A stretch of 42,838 nt of DNA, taken from the IMG/VR virus record IMGVR_UViG_3300008267_000107, positions 1 through 42,838 of that record, one strand, 5' to 3'. The position numbers were made by a program, and so were the translations under genes. How positions within the stretch are numbered: the stretch's first letter is position 1; each line of letters begins with the position of its first letter. The notes beneath the pieces were generated by a model. It saw only the letters and a list, made by a program, of their open reading frames with translations. It was not told the DNA's origin and did no database searches. Shown in pieces: positions 23,808 to 31,914 of this stretch. This DNA comes from a virus.

Positions 23808-26800
23808 TCACCGGTTGCTCATCCAGGGAGCCGTGTGAGTAGGGGGTACTAACTGCTTGTTGATGCTGTCGTGTTGAGTTGCCTTGCTCATGTAGAACGC
23901 CATCATCTGGCTGCATCTACGAGCTTCTGCTGCGCCAACGTCACCCTTGATCAGCGGCCCAGCCAGCATCCCAGACAAGTGCCAGCTTAAAGAGATGACG
24001 AACAGCTTGCTGAAAGCCGTCGAGTCAGCAACCTTGGCCGTATACCGAATATTGGCATCCTGCTGGTTAGTGTACAGAATGCGATTACCATACGAGTCCG
24101 ACTCGATAATGTACTTCTGAGCGACCTTGGTCTTGTAGTCGTACTGATCGTCTTTGGCGTCTGGCGGCATGATGGCGATGACGCTGGCAACATCGCTGGG
24201 AACAGAGTAGGCGTACTGCCACTCGGTCCTCAGGTTGTCTACCGCATCAAGAGCCTTGCGCTTAGTGGCAAAGTCCCACGGGTGCATCTCCAGCAAGCTG
24301 TCTCGGGCAACCGGGTAGAACTTGGCGCAAAGCGCAGCCTGCGTAGAGCCGTCAGGCGGGTCAATGCTGGTGATCTGGCCAGAATCGCCGATGTTGGCCA
24401 GTGCAAGGTTACAGATGTCTACCTCGCTCGTGCCCATGCGGTAGACCTCTAGCAGTGCCTCAAAGGCACGACCAGCAATCTTGTGCATGCTCTCACCGTT
24501 GTAGTGCGCGCCATCTGGCATCATCACCAAGTCTTGCACCTCAAACGTGCGGCTGTACTGATCGTCATCGACCATGCTCTCGATAACTTCGTTAAGCTCT
24601 TCGGCGTAAGGCCATGGGCCGACCTTGATCTTCGGGTGAATCCAAGGGATCTTATGAGCACTGCCGCTATACATTCCGCGCTCCTTGATGGCTGCGCGAA
24701 TTGAGTTCTTGAGCGTAGTGCAGGAGTTCTTGTACCGAGTCGTGGCTTCTAAGTTAGAGCCGTCGTTCTCTCCTTGCAGCCAGACAATGCCTACGCATTC
24801 TCCGGTATCTCCCGCCAGCAAGAAGGCAGTCTTGGCTGAGTCCAAAACATCCATCAGTCTGGCGTAGCAGTTGTTCGGCTCGCCTGGAGACCAGCTTGCC
24901 TGCTGATCTGGATCAAACCACGCATAGCCAGAGCCAAGGTCAACGCCGCCGTACCCGACCTCCGAGTGAGACACGTTAGTTCCGCCAATAGCGAAAGCTG
25001 CAACATGCATGGTCTCGCCGAAGTAGTCGTACAGCTTGCTACCCAAGCCAACGTAATGCGATTGCTTCGGCTCTAACGATTGCGCCTTGAAGCCGTCGTA
25101 GGGCTGATAAGGCCCAGCAACCGGAACGTAATGGTTGGGGTAGTTAAACCCTGGCGGGTAAGGGTTGTACTTGTTGTATTGATCGTATGTCGTTGCCGTG
25201 CAACCGTAGCCCGTAATGGCGGAAGAGCTAGTTAAGGCAGAGCCGCCGTATGTGGCACTAATGGTGCTTTGCGTCGTAGTGGAGGCGACAACGTAGTAAG
25301 TCGAGTTGTCCGACAGTGGCAACGGAAGCCCTTGCTCTACGAACTCGTAGGCATCTCCAGTAGACGGGGCAGCAGTAAACCCTGGGCTGACCCTGACCTT
25401 ATCAGGGTTAAAGAAGATGATCTGCCTAGACTGCCCAGCCAAGGCACCGCTGGTAAACCGCATCCACTTGCCAACCCATCCGTTTCCTGGCTCGCCAGTA
25501 CTAAGTACTGGAGTCGTGTCAATCGTGTGAATGTCGGTCGCAAGGTTCTGCGTCTCAATGTCAAGCGCGTCGCCTGGGCTTGGCGCATTTGGGAACGCAG
25601 CAACGTAAATTGTAGTGCCGACATTGTCCTGCACCACATCTCTAGATAGACCACTGTTCGCGCCAGAAGTGAATCGAACAGAGTAGCCGACGGCACTCGG
25701 AAAAGACGCGGGCAGTACAATTTGCGTCGTCGTGCCTCCAGCCGCAGCAGTCAGCGAGCTAATCACCCGCTCGTCCTTGGCAACAAAGTCTCGGCGAAGA
25801 ACTCGCGCCCGCGAGCTAAGCTTTAAAGCGGTGTTCTTGGTAAGGTTGCCGATGCCGACGTTGATCTGCCCGCCAGAACTTGCGGTGATCGTAGTCGGAA
25901 GCGAGATGTTGGCGTAAGCCCGCCCCTCAAACGGAGACCACGGCAGCCAATACGCCCACTTGTGCCACGGCACAGCCACGCTAGCAACGGTAGGCGGCTC
26001 CATAACGAACTTGTCGTTAACGGTCAAAGCACCAAAGGTGCCCGTATACGCAATAGTAGACCGATACTGTCCGCTAACAAATTCGTAGGAGACATCACCA
26101 AGGGTGACCGACTGACCGCTATTGGCACCGCTGATGCTGCGAAGCTTAATGCCGGTTAAGCTGCCTCGCCATGTCTCCAACAACCGCATTCCGAACACTG
26201 ACTGAGGCGCAAACCTGTTAGACACTTCGCCGTTTAGGTACGACTGAACGTTAATGCCAGCGGCTCCAGCACTAAACGGCAAGACGTAGCCGCTTGAGCC
26301 AATCGAGTTTGTTAGCTCATAAATGTGAGGGAGGTCAACTCGCTCAATTGCAACTGCGCCAATAGGAGTGTACGCAATAACGGGTCCGCCAGGAAATGCG
26401 GATAGCTCAAAAAAGCCACCGTTCTCAAACAAAAGCCCCTTACGCTTGATGAAGTAATCCTTGTCAGCGGTGAACTCGGGAGGAATCGGCAAAGCCGTTG
26501 AGAACCTAACCCGCTCTCCTTCCGTCAAGTATTGCTGGGATAACGTCTGAAAGCCATACAGGGGCACAAGTGGAATAACTTGCGGGTTAGCCAGGAACAG
26601 CGGCTCGGCCTTAAGCTTGCTGGCATACAACGTCTCCGGCGCATGCACTAACTGAAGCTGCGCCGCACTGCTTGGCGCAGTGCCACCAGTAAGCTCAATA
26701 GGAGCACCGCCAGGAGTCAGACTAAACTGAAACCGGCTAATGCCAGAGCTAACATTTACAAGGTTCTTGATGTAGTAAACCGTGTTAATGCTGATCCCGG

Positions 26801-28097
26801 TAGGCAGTACAGCGGGGGCAACAACCCGGTTAATGGCAATAGGCTGGTTTGTCTCAAACTCCCATGTGTCGGCAACGTTGGCTCCGCCGCCAGCACCATC
26901 ACCGAAGAAGGTGCGAGACTGAACCTCAATGTAGTCGTTGGTGGCCCAGGTGTTGGCCAAGGTCGTTGGCCCCATTGCAATGCGGACACCGCGCCGAACA
27001 TCGAAAGTCTCAATACCAACAATGGTGCCGTTGTTCGTCCATGTAATTGGCGCACCACCTAAGCTAGCCGACAACTTAAACTTTGTGGCAGTAGCCTTAA
27101 CTACATAATATGTAGTAGCCGTAGCAAGTCCGGTAGGAAGCGTGCTGCTGCCACCGCCGGTAATGCCTACCTGAACCTTGTCGCCGTCGTTGTAGCCGTG
27201 CTCAATAGCGTTGGTGCCATCATCAGTGCGAGTCACTAAGATCTGGTTGTTCTCGTTAGAGTAAACGACTCGCTTCGGGCCGGTCGGGTAGGTCGAAGTG
27301 GCAAGATCCCAATCGCCAAAGCCCTCAAACCTCTTCAGCGTAATGCAAGAGTTGTCAGGAATGGGCTTGGCCGAGTAACGCATGTACGCCTTGATAGGCG
27401 CACCGACAGTGCCGGAGTCCTGAAGGATGTTGCCGAACTCCGCAGTCTTGTCGGCGGCTACGTCGAGGGCATTGCCAAGATCTGACAGGCCTCCGAACAT
27501 CGCGGAAAAGCGAACCTTTCCGGTATCGAACGACTCAAGGCGAATCTCGTAGCTGAAGTCCTCCCCAGGCTCTGGGGCAGGCATCATCGGCGGGGTTACC
27601 GAGACCGTGTTGGTCAAACCCGTGTACGAAGTGACTACAACGGTGTGCTCAATACCGGTCTTCTTGCGGACAACCTTAATCCCGTTAGGGTTGTACTGCC
27701 AGTAAACGGTAGAAACGAGCTTGTCCGTCGTGCAGCCCGCAAGAGTCGAGCAAGTGCCAGGATACCGAATGGTGTATCCACCACCAAGGTTGAAGTAGCT
27801 GGCAACCGGGTCGTAGAACGTCAGCATCTTGACGTTCTGAGCAGCTAAGCCCTTAACGTCAAACGACTGCCACCCACCGCGCTTCGGACCTTCGCCAAAG
27901 CGGCCCGTCTGAGGGCCACCAGGGAACGTCGAAAGCATGGTGAAGTAGTCGTTGTAGCTTCCCTGACTCGTCTGCGAAGGGGTCGCCTGCGGGCTTCGAA
28001 GGCGAAGCAGCGGGTTGTTGTCTTCCCACGATTGAGCATCACCAATTGCCGTGCTATTGCTCTGACCAATTGCCAACAGGAACTTACGCTTCGCCAC
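23808..28097 (-). CDS. SGNH esterase tail protein fused to tail tubular protein A / head-tail adaptor
   Basis: The GTG at 28097 has AGGAG upstream; a longer frame to 28139 lacks support and runs into a terminator. The 1429-aa product starts with an SGNH/sialate-O-acetylesterase block I (AIGQSN, Ser13). The other blocks are AIGGTN near 1037, WLQGEND near 1106 and DGAHYNG with Asp1195/His1198. Between block I and block II lie about 1000 residues of beta-rich repeats: four FCCH-like modules (TYYVV...GGAPI near 327, 441, 549 and 934) and repeated FTSGA-x-G-x-SR modules. From residue 1221 the sequence is a complete tubular protein A (MGTSEVDICNLALANIGDSG, LLEMHPWDFATKR). The esterase would deacetylate or trim a surface polysaccharide. 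The adaptor joins portal to tail tube. Confidence 0.85.
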   Translation of the reverse strand: MAKRKFLLAIGQSNSTAIGDAQSWEDNNPLLRLRSPQATPSQTSQGSYNDYFTMLSTFPGGPQTGRFGEGPKRGGWQSFDVKGLAAQNVKMLTFYDPVASYFNLGGGYTIRYPGTCSTLAGCTTDKLVSTVYWQYNPNGIKVVRKKTGIEHTVVVTSYTGLTNTVSVTPPMMPAPEPGEDFSYEIRLESFDTGKVRFSAMFGGLSDLGNALDVAADKTAEFGNILQDSGTVGAPIKAYMRYSAKPIPDNSCITLKRFEGFGDWDLATSTYPTGPKRVVYSNENNQILVTRTDDGTNAIEHGYNDGDKVQVGITGGGSSTLPTGLATATTYYVVKATATKFKLSASLGGAPITWTNNGTIVGIETFDVRRGVRIAMGPTTLANTWATNDYIEVQSRTFFGDGAGGGANVADTWEFETNQPIAINRVVAPAVLPTGISINTVYYIKNLVNVSSGISRFQFSLTPGGAPIELTGGTAPSSAAQLQLVHAPETLYASKLKAEPLFLANPQVIPLVPLYGFQTLSQQYLTEGERVRFSTALPIPPEFTADKDYFIKRKGLLFENGGFFELSAFPGGPVIAYTPIGAVAIERVDLPHIYELTNSIGSSGYVLPFSAGAAGINVQSYLNGEVSNRFAPQSVFGMRLLETWRGSLTGIKLRSISGANSGQSVTLGDVSYEFVSGQYRSTIAYTGTFGALTVNDKFVMEPPTVASVAVPWHKWAYWLPWSPFEGRAYANISLPTTITASSGGQINVGIGNLTKNTALKLSSRARVLRRDFVAKDERVISSLTAAAGGTTTQIVLPASFPSAVGYSVRFTSGANSGLSRDVVQDNVGTTIYVAAFPNAPSPGDALDIETQNLATDIHTIDTTPVLSTGEPGNGWVGKWMRFTSGALAGQSRQIIFFNPDKVRVSPGFTAAPSTGDAYEFVEQGLPLPLSDNSTYYVVASTTTQSTISATYGGSALTSSSAITGYGCTATTYDQYNKYNPYPPGFNYPNHYVPVAGPYQPYDGFKAQSLEPKQSHYVGLGSKLYDYFGETMHVAAFAIGGTNVSHSEVGYGGVDLGSGYAWFDPDQQASWSPGEPNNCYARLMDVLDSAKTAFLLAGDTGECVGIVWLQGENDGSNLEATTRYKNSCTTLKNSIRAAIKERGMYSGSAHKIPWIHPKIKVGPWPYAEELNEVIESMVDDDQYSRTFEVQDLVMMPDGAHYNGESMHKIAGRAFEALLEVYRMGTSEVDICNLALANIGDSGQITSIDPPDGSTQAALCAKFYPVARDSLLEMHPWDFATKRKALDAVDNLRTEWQYAYSVPSDVASVIAIMPPDAKDDQYDYKTKVAQKYIIESDSYGNRILYTNQQDANIRYTAKVADSTAFSKLFVISLSWHLSGMLAGPLIKGDVGAAEARRCSQMMAFYMSKATQHDSINKQLVPPTHTAPWMSNR
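24437..24450 (-). promoter_or_regulatory. likely internal translation start for a standalone adaptor (209 aa)
   Basis: The in-frame ATG at 24437-24435 (MGTSEVDICN) lies exactly where free-standing tubular A proteins begin. It is preceded on the minus strand by AGAGGT with a spacer of about seven to eight bases. Initiation here would give a 209-aa protein ending at 23808, the normal family length. Confidence 0.5.
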
Positions 28098-28113
28098 TTG
28101 AGTTCTCCTTTCC

Positions 28114-28153
28114 GACAAAAGAAAACCCTGCCGCACCAAGCGGCACGGCAGGG
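28114..28153 (-). terminator. rho-independent terminator between head and tail genes
   Basis: On the minus strand CCCTGCCG (28153-28146) pairs with CGGCAGGG (28133-28126) around a loop, followed by TTTTCTTTT (28125-28117). It lies between the cement-protein stop and the esterase/adaptor start. It should end or reduce transcripts from the capsid genes. Confidence 0.85.
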
Positions 28154-28173
28154 TCAGTCAAACTACGCTAGGA

Positions 28174-28656
28174 TCAAGCGGTGAACTTGAAGCCGCTGGC
28201 GTAGAACTTCTTGCCATCCTGATAAGTCAGGGTGACATCGATGGTCATGCTTAAAGCAGTAATGGCCGCACCACTAAAGATGCCAGCAGAGATGTAACGC
28301 TGACCATTAGTAAGCACGCCGTCCGTCGGCCTAAACGTGTGCGGCGGAATCGCCATGACATACTGCTTGCCCACCGTCATAGCAGTATCATCAACATCCA
28401 TGCTGGCAATTACGTTGATGTCAGCGTTAACCTTGCCAGTGCCGTCAACTCCCGACGCACTAAAAATGCGTAACGATCCACCGCTTCCGGAGCCAGTAAA
28501 AGCAGCCGTGATGGTGAAAACTACGAAAAGATCAGTGCCTTGACCAATATCGCGGTTAACTGAAAGGTCAATGCTATTAGGGGCGTAAACAGCACCCTGG
28601 GCACCAGAAGTAAAGGCCGCAGCGTCGGCCAAACGTAAGTTGTTATCAAGAATCAT
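28174..28656 (-). CDS. Bbp16-like capsid cement protein, 160 aa
   Basis: MILDNNLRLADAAAFTSG at the start and the beta-rich remainder match the Bbp16 family of Bordetella phage BPP-1, whose members sit on the outside of the capsid and stabilise it. A strong AGGAGG lies six bases before the ATG, suiting a protein needed in hundreds of copies. It follows the major capsid gene and precedes a terminator, so it ends the highly expressed head unit. Confidence 0.85.
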   Translation of the reverse strand: MILDNNLRLADAAAFTSGAQGAVYAPNSIDLSVNRDIGQGTDLFVVFTITAAFTGSGSGGSLRIFSASGVDGTGKVNADINVIASMDVDDTAMTVGKQYVMAIPPHTFRPTDGVLTNGQRYISAGIFSGAAITALSMTIDVTLTYQDGKKFYASGFKFTA

Positions 28657-28671
28657 TGGTGTTCCTCCTTA

Positions 28672-29688
28672 TTAGACAAGTTCTTCGTTCAGCTTGATAG
28701 AATCGCACTTGCGAATCGGGACACCAAGGAACGACAGGTAATTCTGCGGAGTGCCGAACTGAGTAAGACCCGGCTGAATAGCCAGGACGCCATTGCTCTT
28801 CTCCATGGCGAGCATCGACAGGCCGGAGAAAACCTTGCGGTGCATGTAGAACACCGGACGGCAAGCCGACAGGTTGGGGATACGATGCAGAGCGCGAGTC
28901 ATCTGGTAGATGACGTTCTGCATATCCGTGGTCGTCTGCGTGCTGGTCAGGGTGTCAAGGTGCGAGTGGTTGATATCGCAAATACGAACCACATAACGCC
29001 AATCCTTGACGACAAGGCCGCACTTCCATTGGTAGCGCGTCGAGAGAGCCTGCATACGGTTGTCACCGCTGTAGACCGTCTGCTCGCCAAGATCCTCGTG
29101 AATCAGGCCAGCCTTGCTCCCCTTCGGGAACGGGCAGTAAACCGTATTGTCGCCCCAGCCAACAAGATAAATCGACGTATTGTTGGAAGAGTCGGCACCA
29201 TCGCTATCTAAGATGTTGGCAGCATTGCCAGCACCGGAGCTACCGTAGCGCGACGCCAAGCCAAGAAACTCCTTGGGGTCCGAAGCCGGGTTACCATAGA
29301 ACATGGTAAACGCCATCTTCTGGTTCATGGCCTCAAGGAACGCCGAGTCTTCCGACAGGCGGAACTGAGCCGTGTTGCCGTTAAGCATCGCGAGATCCTT
29401 GTCGATCTCCGAGCGGGCCTCCAGAATTGCGCAAGCCTCATCGACCTGAGCGGTCGTGGACTTGCTGTTCGGAATGCCCTGGTTCAGCGAACGCCAGTAG
29501 ACGGTCGGCAGACCAGTGCGAATGACGACGCGCTCGCCAGTCGGAAGATTGCCTTCCTTCCAGACGCAGTCGGTTAGGATTTCGTTGGTTTGCGAAAGAA
29601 GCTCAGCGACGACCGGGATGCGACCGTCTGGATCAGTGCGCTTCGCCCAATCAATGAGCGTAAGATTCGAATTGCTTAAAACAGCCAT
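28672..29688 (-). CDS. major capsid protein (Bbp17-like, HK97-type), 338 aa
   Basis: The N-terminus (SNLTLIDWAKRTDPDGRIP) and segments such as GNPASDPKEFLGLASRYG match the BPP-1-type major capsid family. Its 338-aa length and its position between scaffold and cement protein agree. No prohead protease or cleavage region is apparent, as in other podoviruses with separate scaffolds. The Shine-Dalgarno site is weak; the start follows the scaffold stop by two bases. Confidence 0.88.
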   Translation of the reverse strand: MAVLSNSNLTLIDWAKRTDPDGRIPVVAELLSQTNEILTDCVWKEGNLPTGERVVIRTGLPTVYWRSLNQGIPNSKSTTAQVDEACAILEARSEIDKDLAMLNGNTAQFRLSEDSAFLEAMNQKMAFTMFYGNPASDPKEFLGLASRYGSSGAGNAANILDSDGADSSNNTSIYLVGWGDNTVYCPFPKGSKAGLIHEDLGEQTVYSGDNRMQALSTRYQWKCGLVVKDWRYVVRICDINHSHLDTLTSTQTTTDMQNVIYQMTRALHRIPNLSACRPVFYMHRKVFSGLSMLAMEKSNGVLAIQPGLTQFGTPQNYLSFLGVPIRKCDSIKLNEELV

Positions 29689-29690
29689 GG

Positions 29691-30323
29691 TTAACCGTTA
29701 GGGTAAAGAGCCGACGCGAGCGAGTTGAAGTCCCTGGCAGTGCTCGGCTTCGCACCACTTTGGTTTCCGCCAACGTAGCGGTCTTCACTAATCGCCTGAC
29801 CGGCTCGATACCACGCCCGAATAACTTCGGGGTGATTACCAAGCCCAGTTTCATTAAGCAGCTTGCTTAACTCAGGCGAACCAAACTGGGTCAGTGCCTT
29901 TCGAGCAATGGCAATGCTATCGTTCAGCTTTTCTCCGCCGAACTCCTTGTCGCCACGCGAGGCCTCTTCCCAACCGCTGCGCTCCTGAGCCTTCAGCGCA
30001 TTGCTGCGCTCCTGCATGGCAGGCGCGATCTGATCAATCAGTCGCTGGGCGTTGTCCTGCGATAAGCCAAGTTGCTTGGCCGTGTCGCCGTACTTCTGCA
30101 TCACGTTACTGTCCAGGGTTGTGCCCTCTGGAGCCTTAAACGTGAATGGAACATCGGCTGCCTTAACTTCGGCAGCAGGAGGAGCAGCAGGCTTGTCGCC
30201 TGAAGTTGCTTGCTGAGCCGCCGGAGCAGTGACCAACGTGGCCTGCTGCGCGGGGGCAGAGTTTGCAGTGGCGTCGCCCGCAGCAGTTGGATTAGTTGCG
30301 GTTTGCGTCATCGCTTCCGTCAT
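29691..30323 (-). CDS. capsid scaffolding protein, 210 aa
   Basis: The first ~65 residues are low-complexity Ala/Pro/Thr/Gln, followed by a helical region (LDSNVMQKYGDTAKQLGLSQ, AQRLIDQIAPAMQERS) and a C-terminal segment ending NSLASALYPNG. This is the usual form of podovirus scaffolds, whose C-terminus contacts the capsid protein. It sits immediately before the major capsid gene. GAAGGAAA precedes the ATG. It begins inside the 3' end of the Bbp19-like gene (32-base overlap). Confidence 0.75.
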   Translation of the reverse strand: MTEAMTQTATNPTAAGDATANSAPAQQATLVTAPAAQQATSGDKPAAPPAAEVKAADVPFTFKAPEGTTLDSNVMQKYGDTAKQLGLSQDNAQRLIDQIAPAMQERSNALKAQERSGWEEASRGDKEFGGEKLNDSIAIARKALTQFGSPELSKLLNETGLGNHPEVIRAWYRAGQAISEDRYVGGNQSGAKPSTARDFNSLASALYPNG

Positions 30324-30627
30324 CGTTCATTTCCTTCTTCATTACCGAAAACAAGTCGGGACAAGCCGTAATGGCAATGTTGAAGAGTCGCAGGCCCAAG
30401 TTGCGGTTGCCTTCAGTAAACGCCATAGCCATAGCGTTAGTATTGAAGACCGACCTGAACACGCCAGCCTCTGCCATCATTCGCCAAACAATGCGCCTGC
30501 CACGCTTAGAACTCATTAACCAGCGAATGTCAGCCTGCTCACTTTCTTGCTCAAGCTTTTCGCGGAGCTTTCTGTCTTGCTCCGCCTGTTCTTGGCCAAC
30601 AATGTCCGTAGGCTGATACTCGCTCAC
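30292..30627 (-). CDS. Bbp19-like phage protein, 111 aa
   Basis: Residues about 35-98 (SSKRGRRIVWRMMAEAGVFR, MAFTEGNRNLGLRLF) match the Bbp19 family found beside the scaffold gene in BPP-1-like phages. Its function is not established; a role in head assembly is inferred from position. The only suitable start is GTG at 30627, which has no Shine-Dalgarno site but lies six bases after a near-consensus -10 box. It is the first gene of the head expression unit. Confidence 0.8.
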   Translation of the reverse strand: MSEYQPTDIVGQEQAEQDRKLREKLEQESEQADIRWLMSSKRGRRIVWRMMAEAGVFRSVFNTNAMAMAFTEGNRNLGLRLFNIAITACPDLFSVMKKEMNDDGSDDANRN

Positions 30628-30633
30628 GCTTTT

Positions 30634-30662
30634 ATTCTATGTATGTTGTTATGTGCTGTCAA
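30634..30662 (-). promoter_or_regulatory. strong sigma-70 promoter for the head operon
   Basis: On the minus strand: a perfect TTGACA (30662-30657), a 17-base spacer and TAGAAT (30639-30634, five of six). Six bases (AAAAGC) separate the -10 from the GTG start at 30627, so transcription should begin at or next to the start codon. The -35 box contains the TGA stop of the upstream gene. Confidence 0.8.
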
Positions 30663-30961
30663 TAGCTGCGGAGGGTAATGCGGCTGGTCGCCCTAGCCGC
30701 CGCCCTAGCCCAAGCTTGGTTAACAGCAGTTTGGACCTTCGTGCGCTCGTAGACGCTTAAGCAAGCAAGCTGTTCTTCAATAGTCTTAACATCACTACTG
30801 AAGTCTTCTTGCCTAGCCATCTTAAGAGGAATCGCGGCAACCGCCCGAATAAGCTGTAGCTTATCCAGGCGTCTGTATTCGTCTTCGTCTTCGCAGTAAG
30901 GGCCAACAATCTGATGGAGTTCGTCCATCAGGATGTTATGCATCTGATCAGGCTCCGGCAT
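30659..30961 (-). CDS. hypothetical protein, 100 aa
   Basis: An unrecognised helical protein, acidic in the middle (CEDEDEYRRLDKLQL) and basic at the C-terminus (ARAAARATSRITLRSY). AAGG lies upstream of the ATG, and the start is inside the 3' end of the lipoprotein gene (14-base overlap). Its stop codon is embedded in the -35 box of the head promoter. Confidence 0.6.
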   Translation of the reverse strand: MPEPDQMHNILMDELHQIVGPYCEDEDEYRRLDKLQLIRAVAAIPLKMARQEDFSSDVKTIEEQLACLSVYERTKVQTAVNQAWARAAARATSRITLRSY

Positions 30962-31304
30962 TAGCCTTCTCTGGCTCAGCCTTAGGCTTCGGCTTGCCGA
31001 ACAACAGAGTAATCAAAGGGGCGACCAGGGGACGCGACGCGCCAACTAAGCGGGCCGCAGGGCCAAGGCCTAAAGCCATCAGAACCCAAGTTGCAATGTC
31101 GAGCACATCGACCTCAATGCCACTGCCAGGAACCGGAACCTTGCCGCCAGCCTGAGGATCGCCAGTACCCGGTTCGGCAGGGTCAGGCGTCTCCGCCGCC
31201 CAGTCCTGAAGGAAGTGACAGCCGCTTAACGACATGGCAACTAAAGCCATTAATGCACAAACTGCAACGCGATATGCGCCGCCCTTCTTCTTCTTCTTGC
31301 CCAT
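30948..31304 (-). CDS. lipoprotein-like membrane protein, candidate lysis (o-spanin-like) protein, 118 aa
   Basis: A basic start (GKKKKKGGAYR) leads into a hydrophobic signal ending LSGC, a good lipobox with Cys at about 29. A proline-rich stretch (TPDPAEPGTGDPQAG) follows, as in outer-membrane spanins. A second hydrophobic segment near 70-100 is unusual for a spanin. It lies between the tail fibre and head genes beside another membrane protein, a common place for lysis genes. The lysis role is inferred only. Confidence 0.5.
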   Translation of the reverse strand: MGKKKKKGGAYRVAVCALMALVAMSLSGCHFLQDWAAETPDPAEPGTGDPQAGGKVPVPGSGIEVDVLDIATWVLMALGLGPAARLVGASRPLVAPLITLLFGKPKPKAEPEKANAGA

Positions 31305-31306
31305 AG

Positions 31307-31657
31307 TTATCGAGTTTCGTGTAAGTCTTGGATGATCTGCTGAAGCATCGTGAGGTTGGCTTGGTTGTGCTGCCGCCCGGCCTCAATAATCTTATGCGTG
31401 CTATCCGCAAACTCCTTAGTGGAAGCTCGGACGGCTTCGCTAAAGTCGCTGCTGACCTTGCTGACGGTGTCGCCGTGTTCCTTTCGCATTTCTGAGATGG
31501 ACTTCAGAAATAGGATCACTACGAAGATCACCATGCCTGCCGCGCCGCCGCCTAGCACATCCTTCCAGCTTAAATCTGCGGCAGTAACGGCTTGTAAACC
31601 AGCCATGCTGGCAATCCCTACGGCGGCACAGGCAGTCAATGTTCCTCCGGTGTTCAC
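31307..31657 (-). CDS. membrane protein with coiled-coil tail, candidate holin or i-spanin, 116 aa
   Basis: I chose GTG at 31657, which makes a GTGA overlap with the preceding stop and has GGGAG eight bases upstream. TTG at 31639, four bases after GGAGG, is an alternative. An N-terminal hydrophobic segment (LTACAAVGIASMAGLQAVTA) and a second one (GGAAGMVIFVVILFL) are followed by about 60 residues of charged coiled coil. Two membrane segments plus a soluble tail fit a holin; a single anchor plus coiled coil would fit an inner-membrane spanin. No endolysin is found nearby. Confidence 0.5.
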   Translation of the reverse strand: MNTGGTLTACAAVGIASMAGLQAVTAADLSWKDVLGGGAAGMVIFVVILFLKSISEMRKEHGDTVSKVSSDFSEAVRASTKEFADSTHKIIEAGRQHNQANLTMLQQIIQDLHETR

Positions 31658-31914
31658 AGCGAGCACTCCCAGGTCATCACTTCGTCAAGGCTGAACGTGT
31701 AGGTGGTTTGGCGTGAGTTGATGTCATCGACGACAAGCGTCTTTAAGTGCTCCAGTACGTCGGCATTCGTCAGGTTGTCGTCGGGGACGTAGCCAATGTC
31801 GCCCGTGGTGATGCCTTCGACTGCTTCCGTCAGCCGGTAGTCAACGCACCGCTCAAGCGTGCTGCCCACGATGTCGATGTGCGGGTTCGTCAAGATCAGC
31901 TTCGGAACTGGCAT
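31654..31914 (-). CDS. hypothetical protein, 86 aa
   Basis: The ATG at 31914 overlaps the tail-fibre stop (TGATG) and has AAGGTG upstream, so it is translationally coupled to the fibre gene. The longer frame to 32046 lies inside the fibre gene and is unlikely. The sequence is acidic with no recognised domain (NPHIDIVGSTLERCVDYRL). A role in fibre assembly or as a tail accessory is possible from coupling alone. Confidence 0.6.
   Translation of the reverse strand: MPVPKLILTNPHIDIVGSTLERCVDYRLTEAVEGITTGDIGYVPDDNLTNADVLEHLKTLVVDDINSRQTTYTFSLDEVMTWECSL

Noticed and set aside
28098-28139. Upstream extension of the esterase/adaptor gene
   Set aside because: It would start inside the terminator hairpin, while GTG at 28097 has a good AGGAG.
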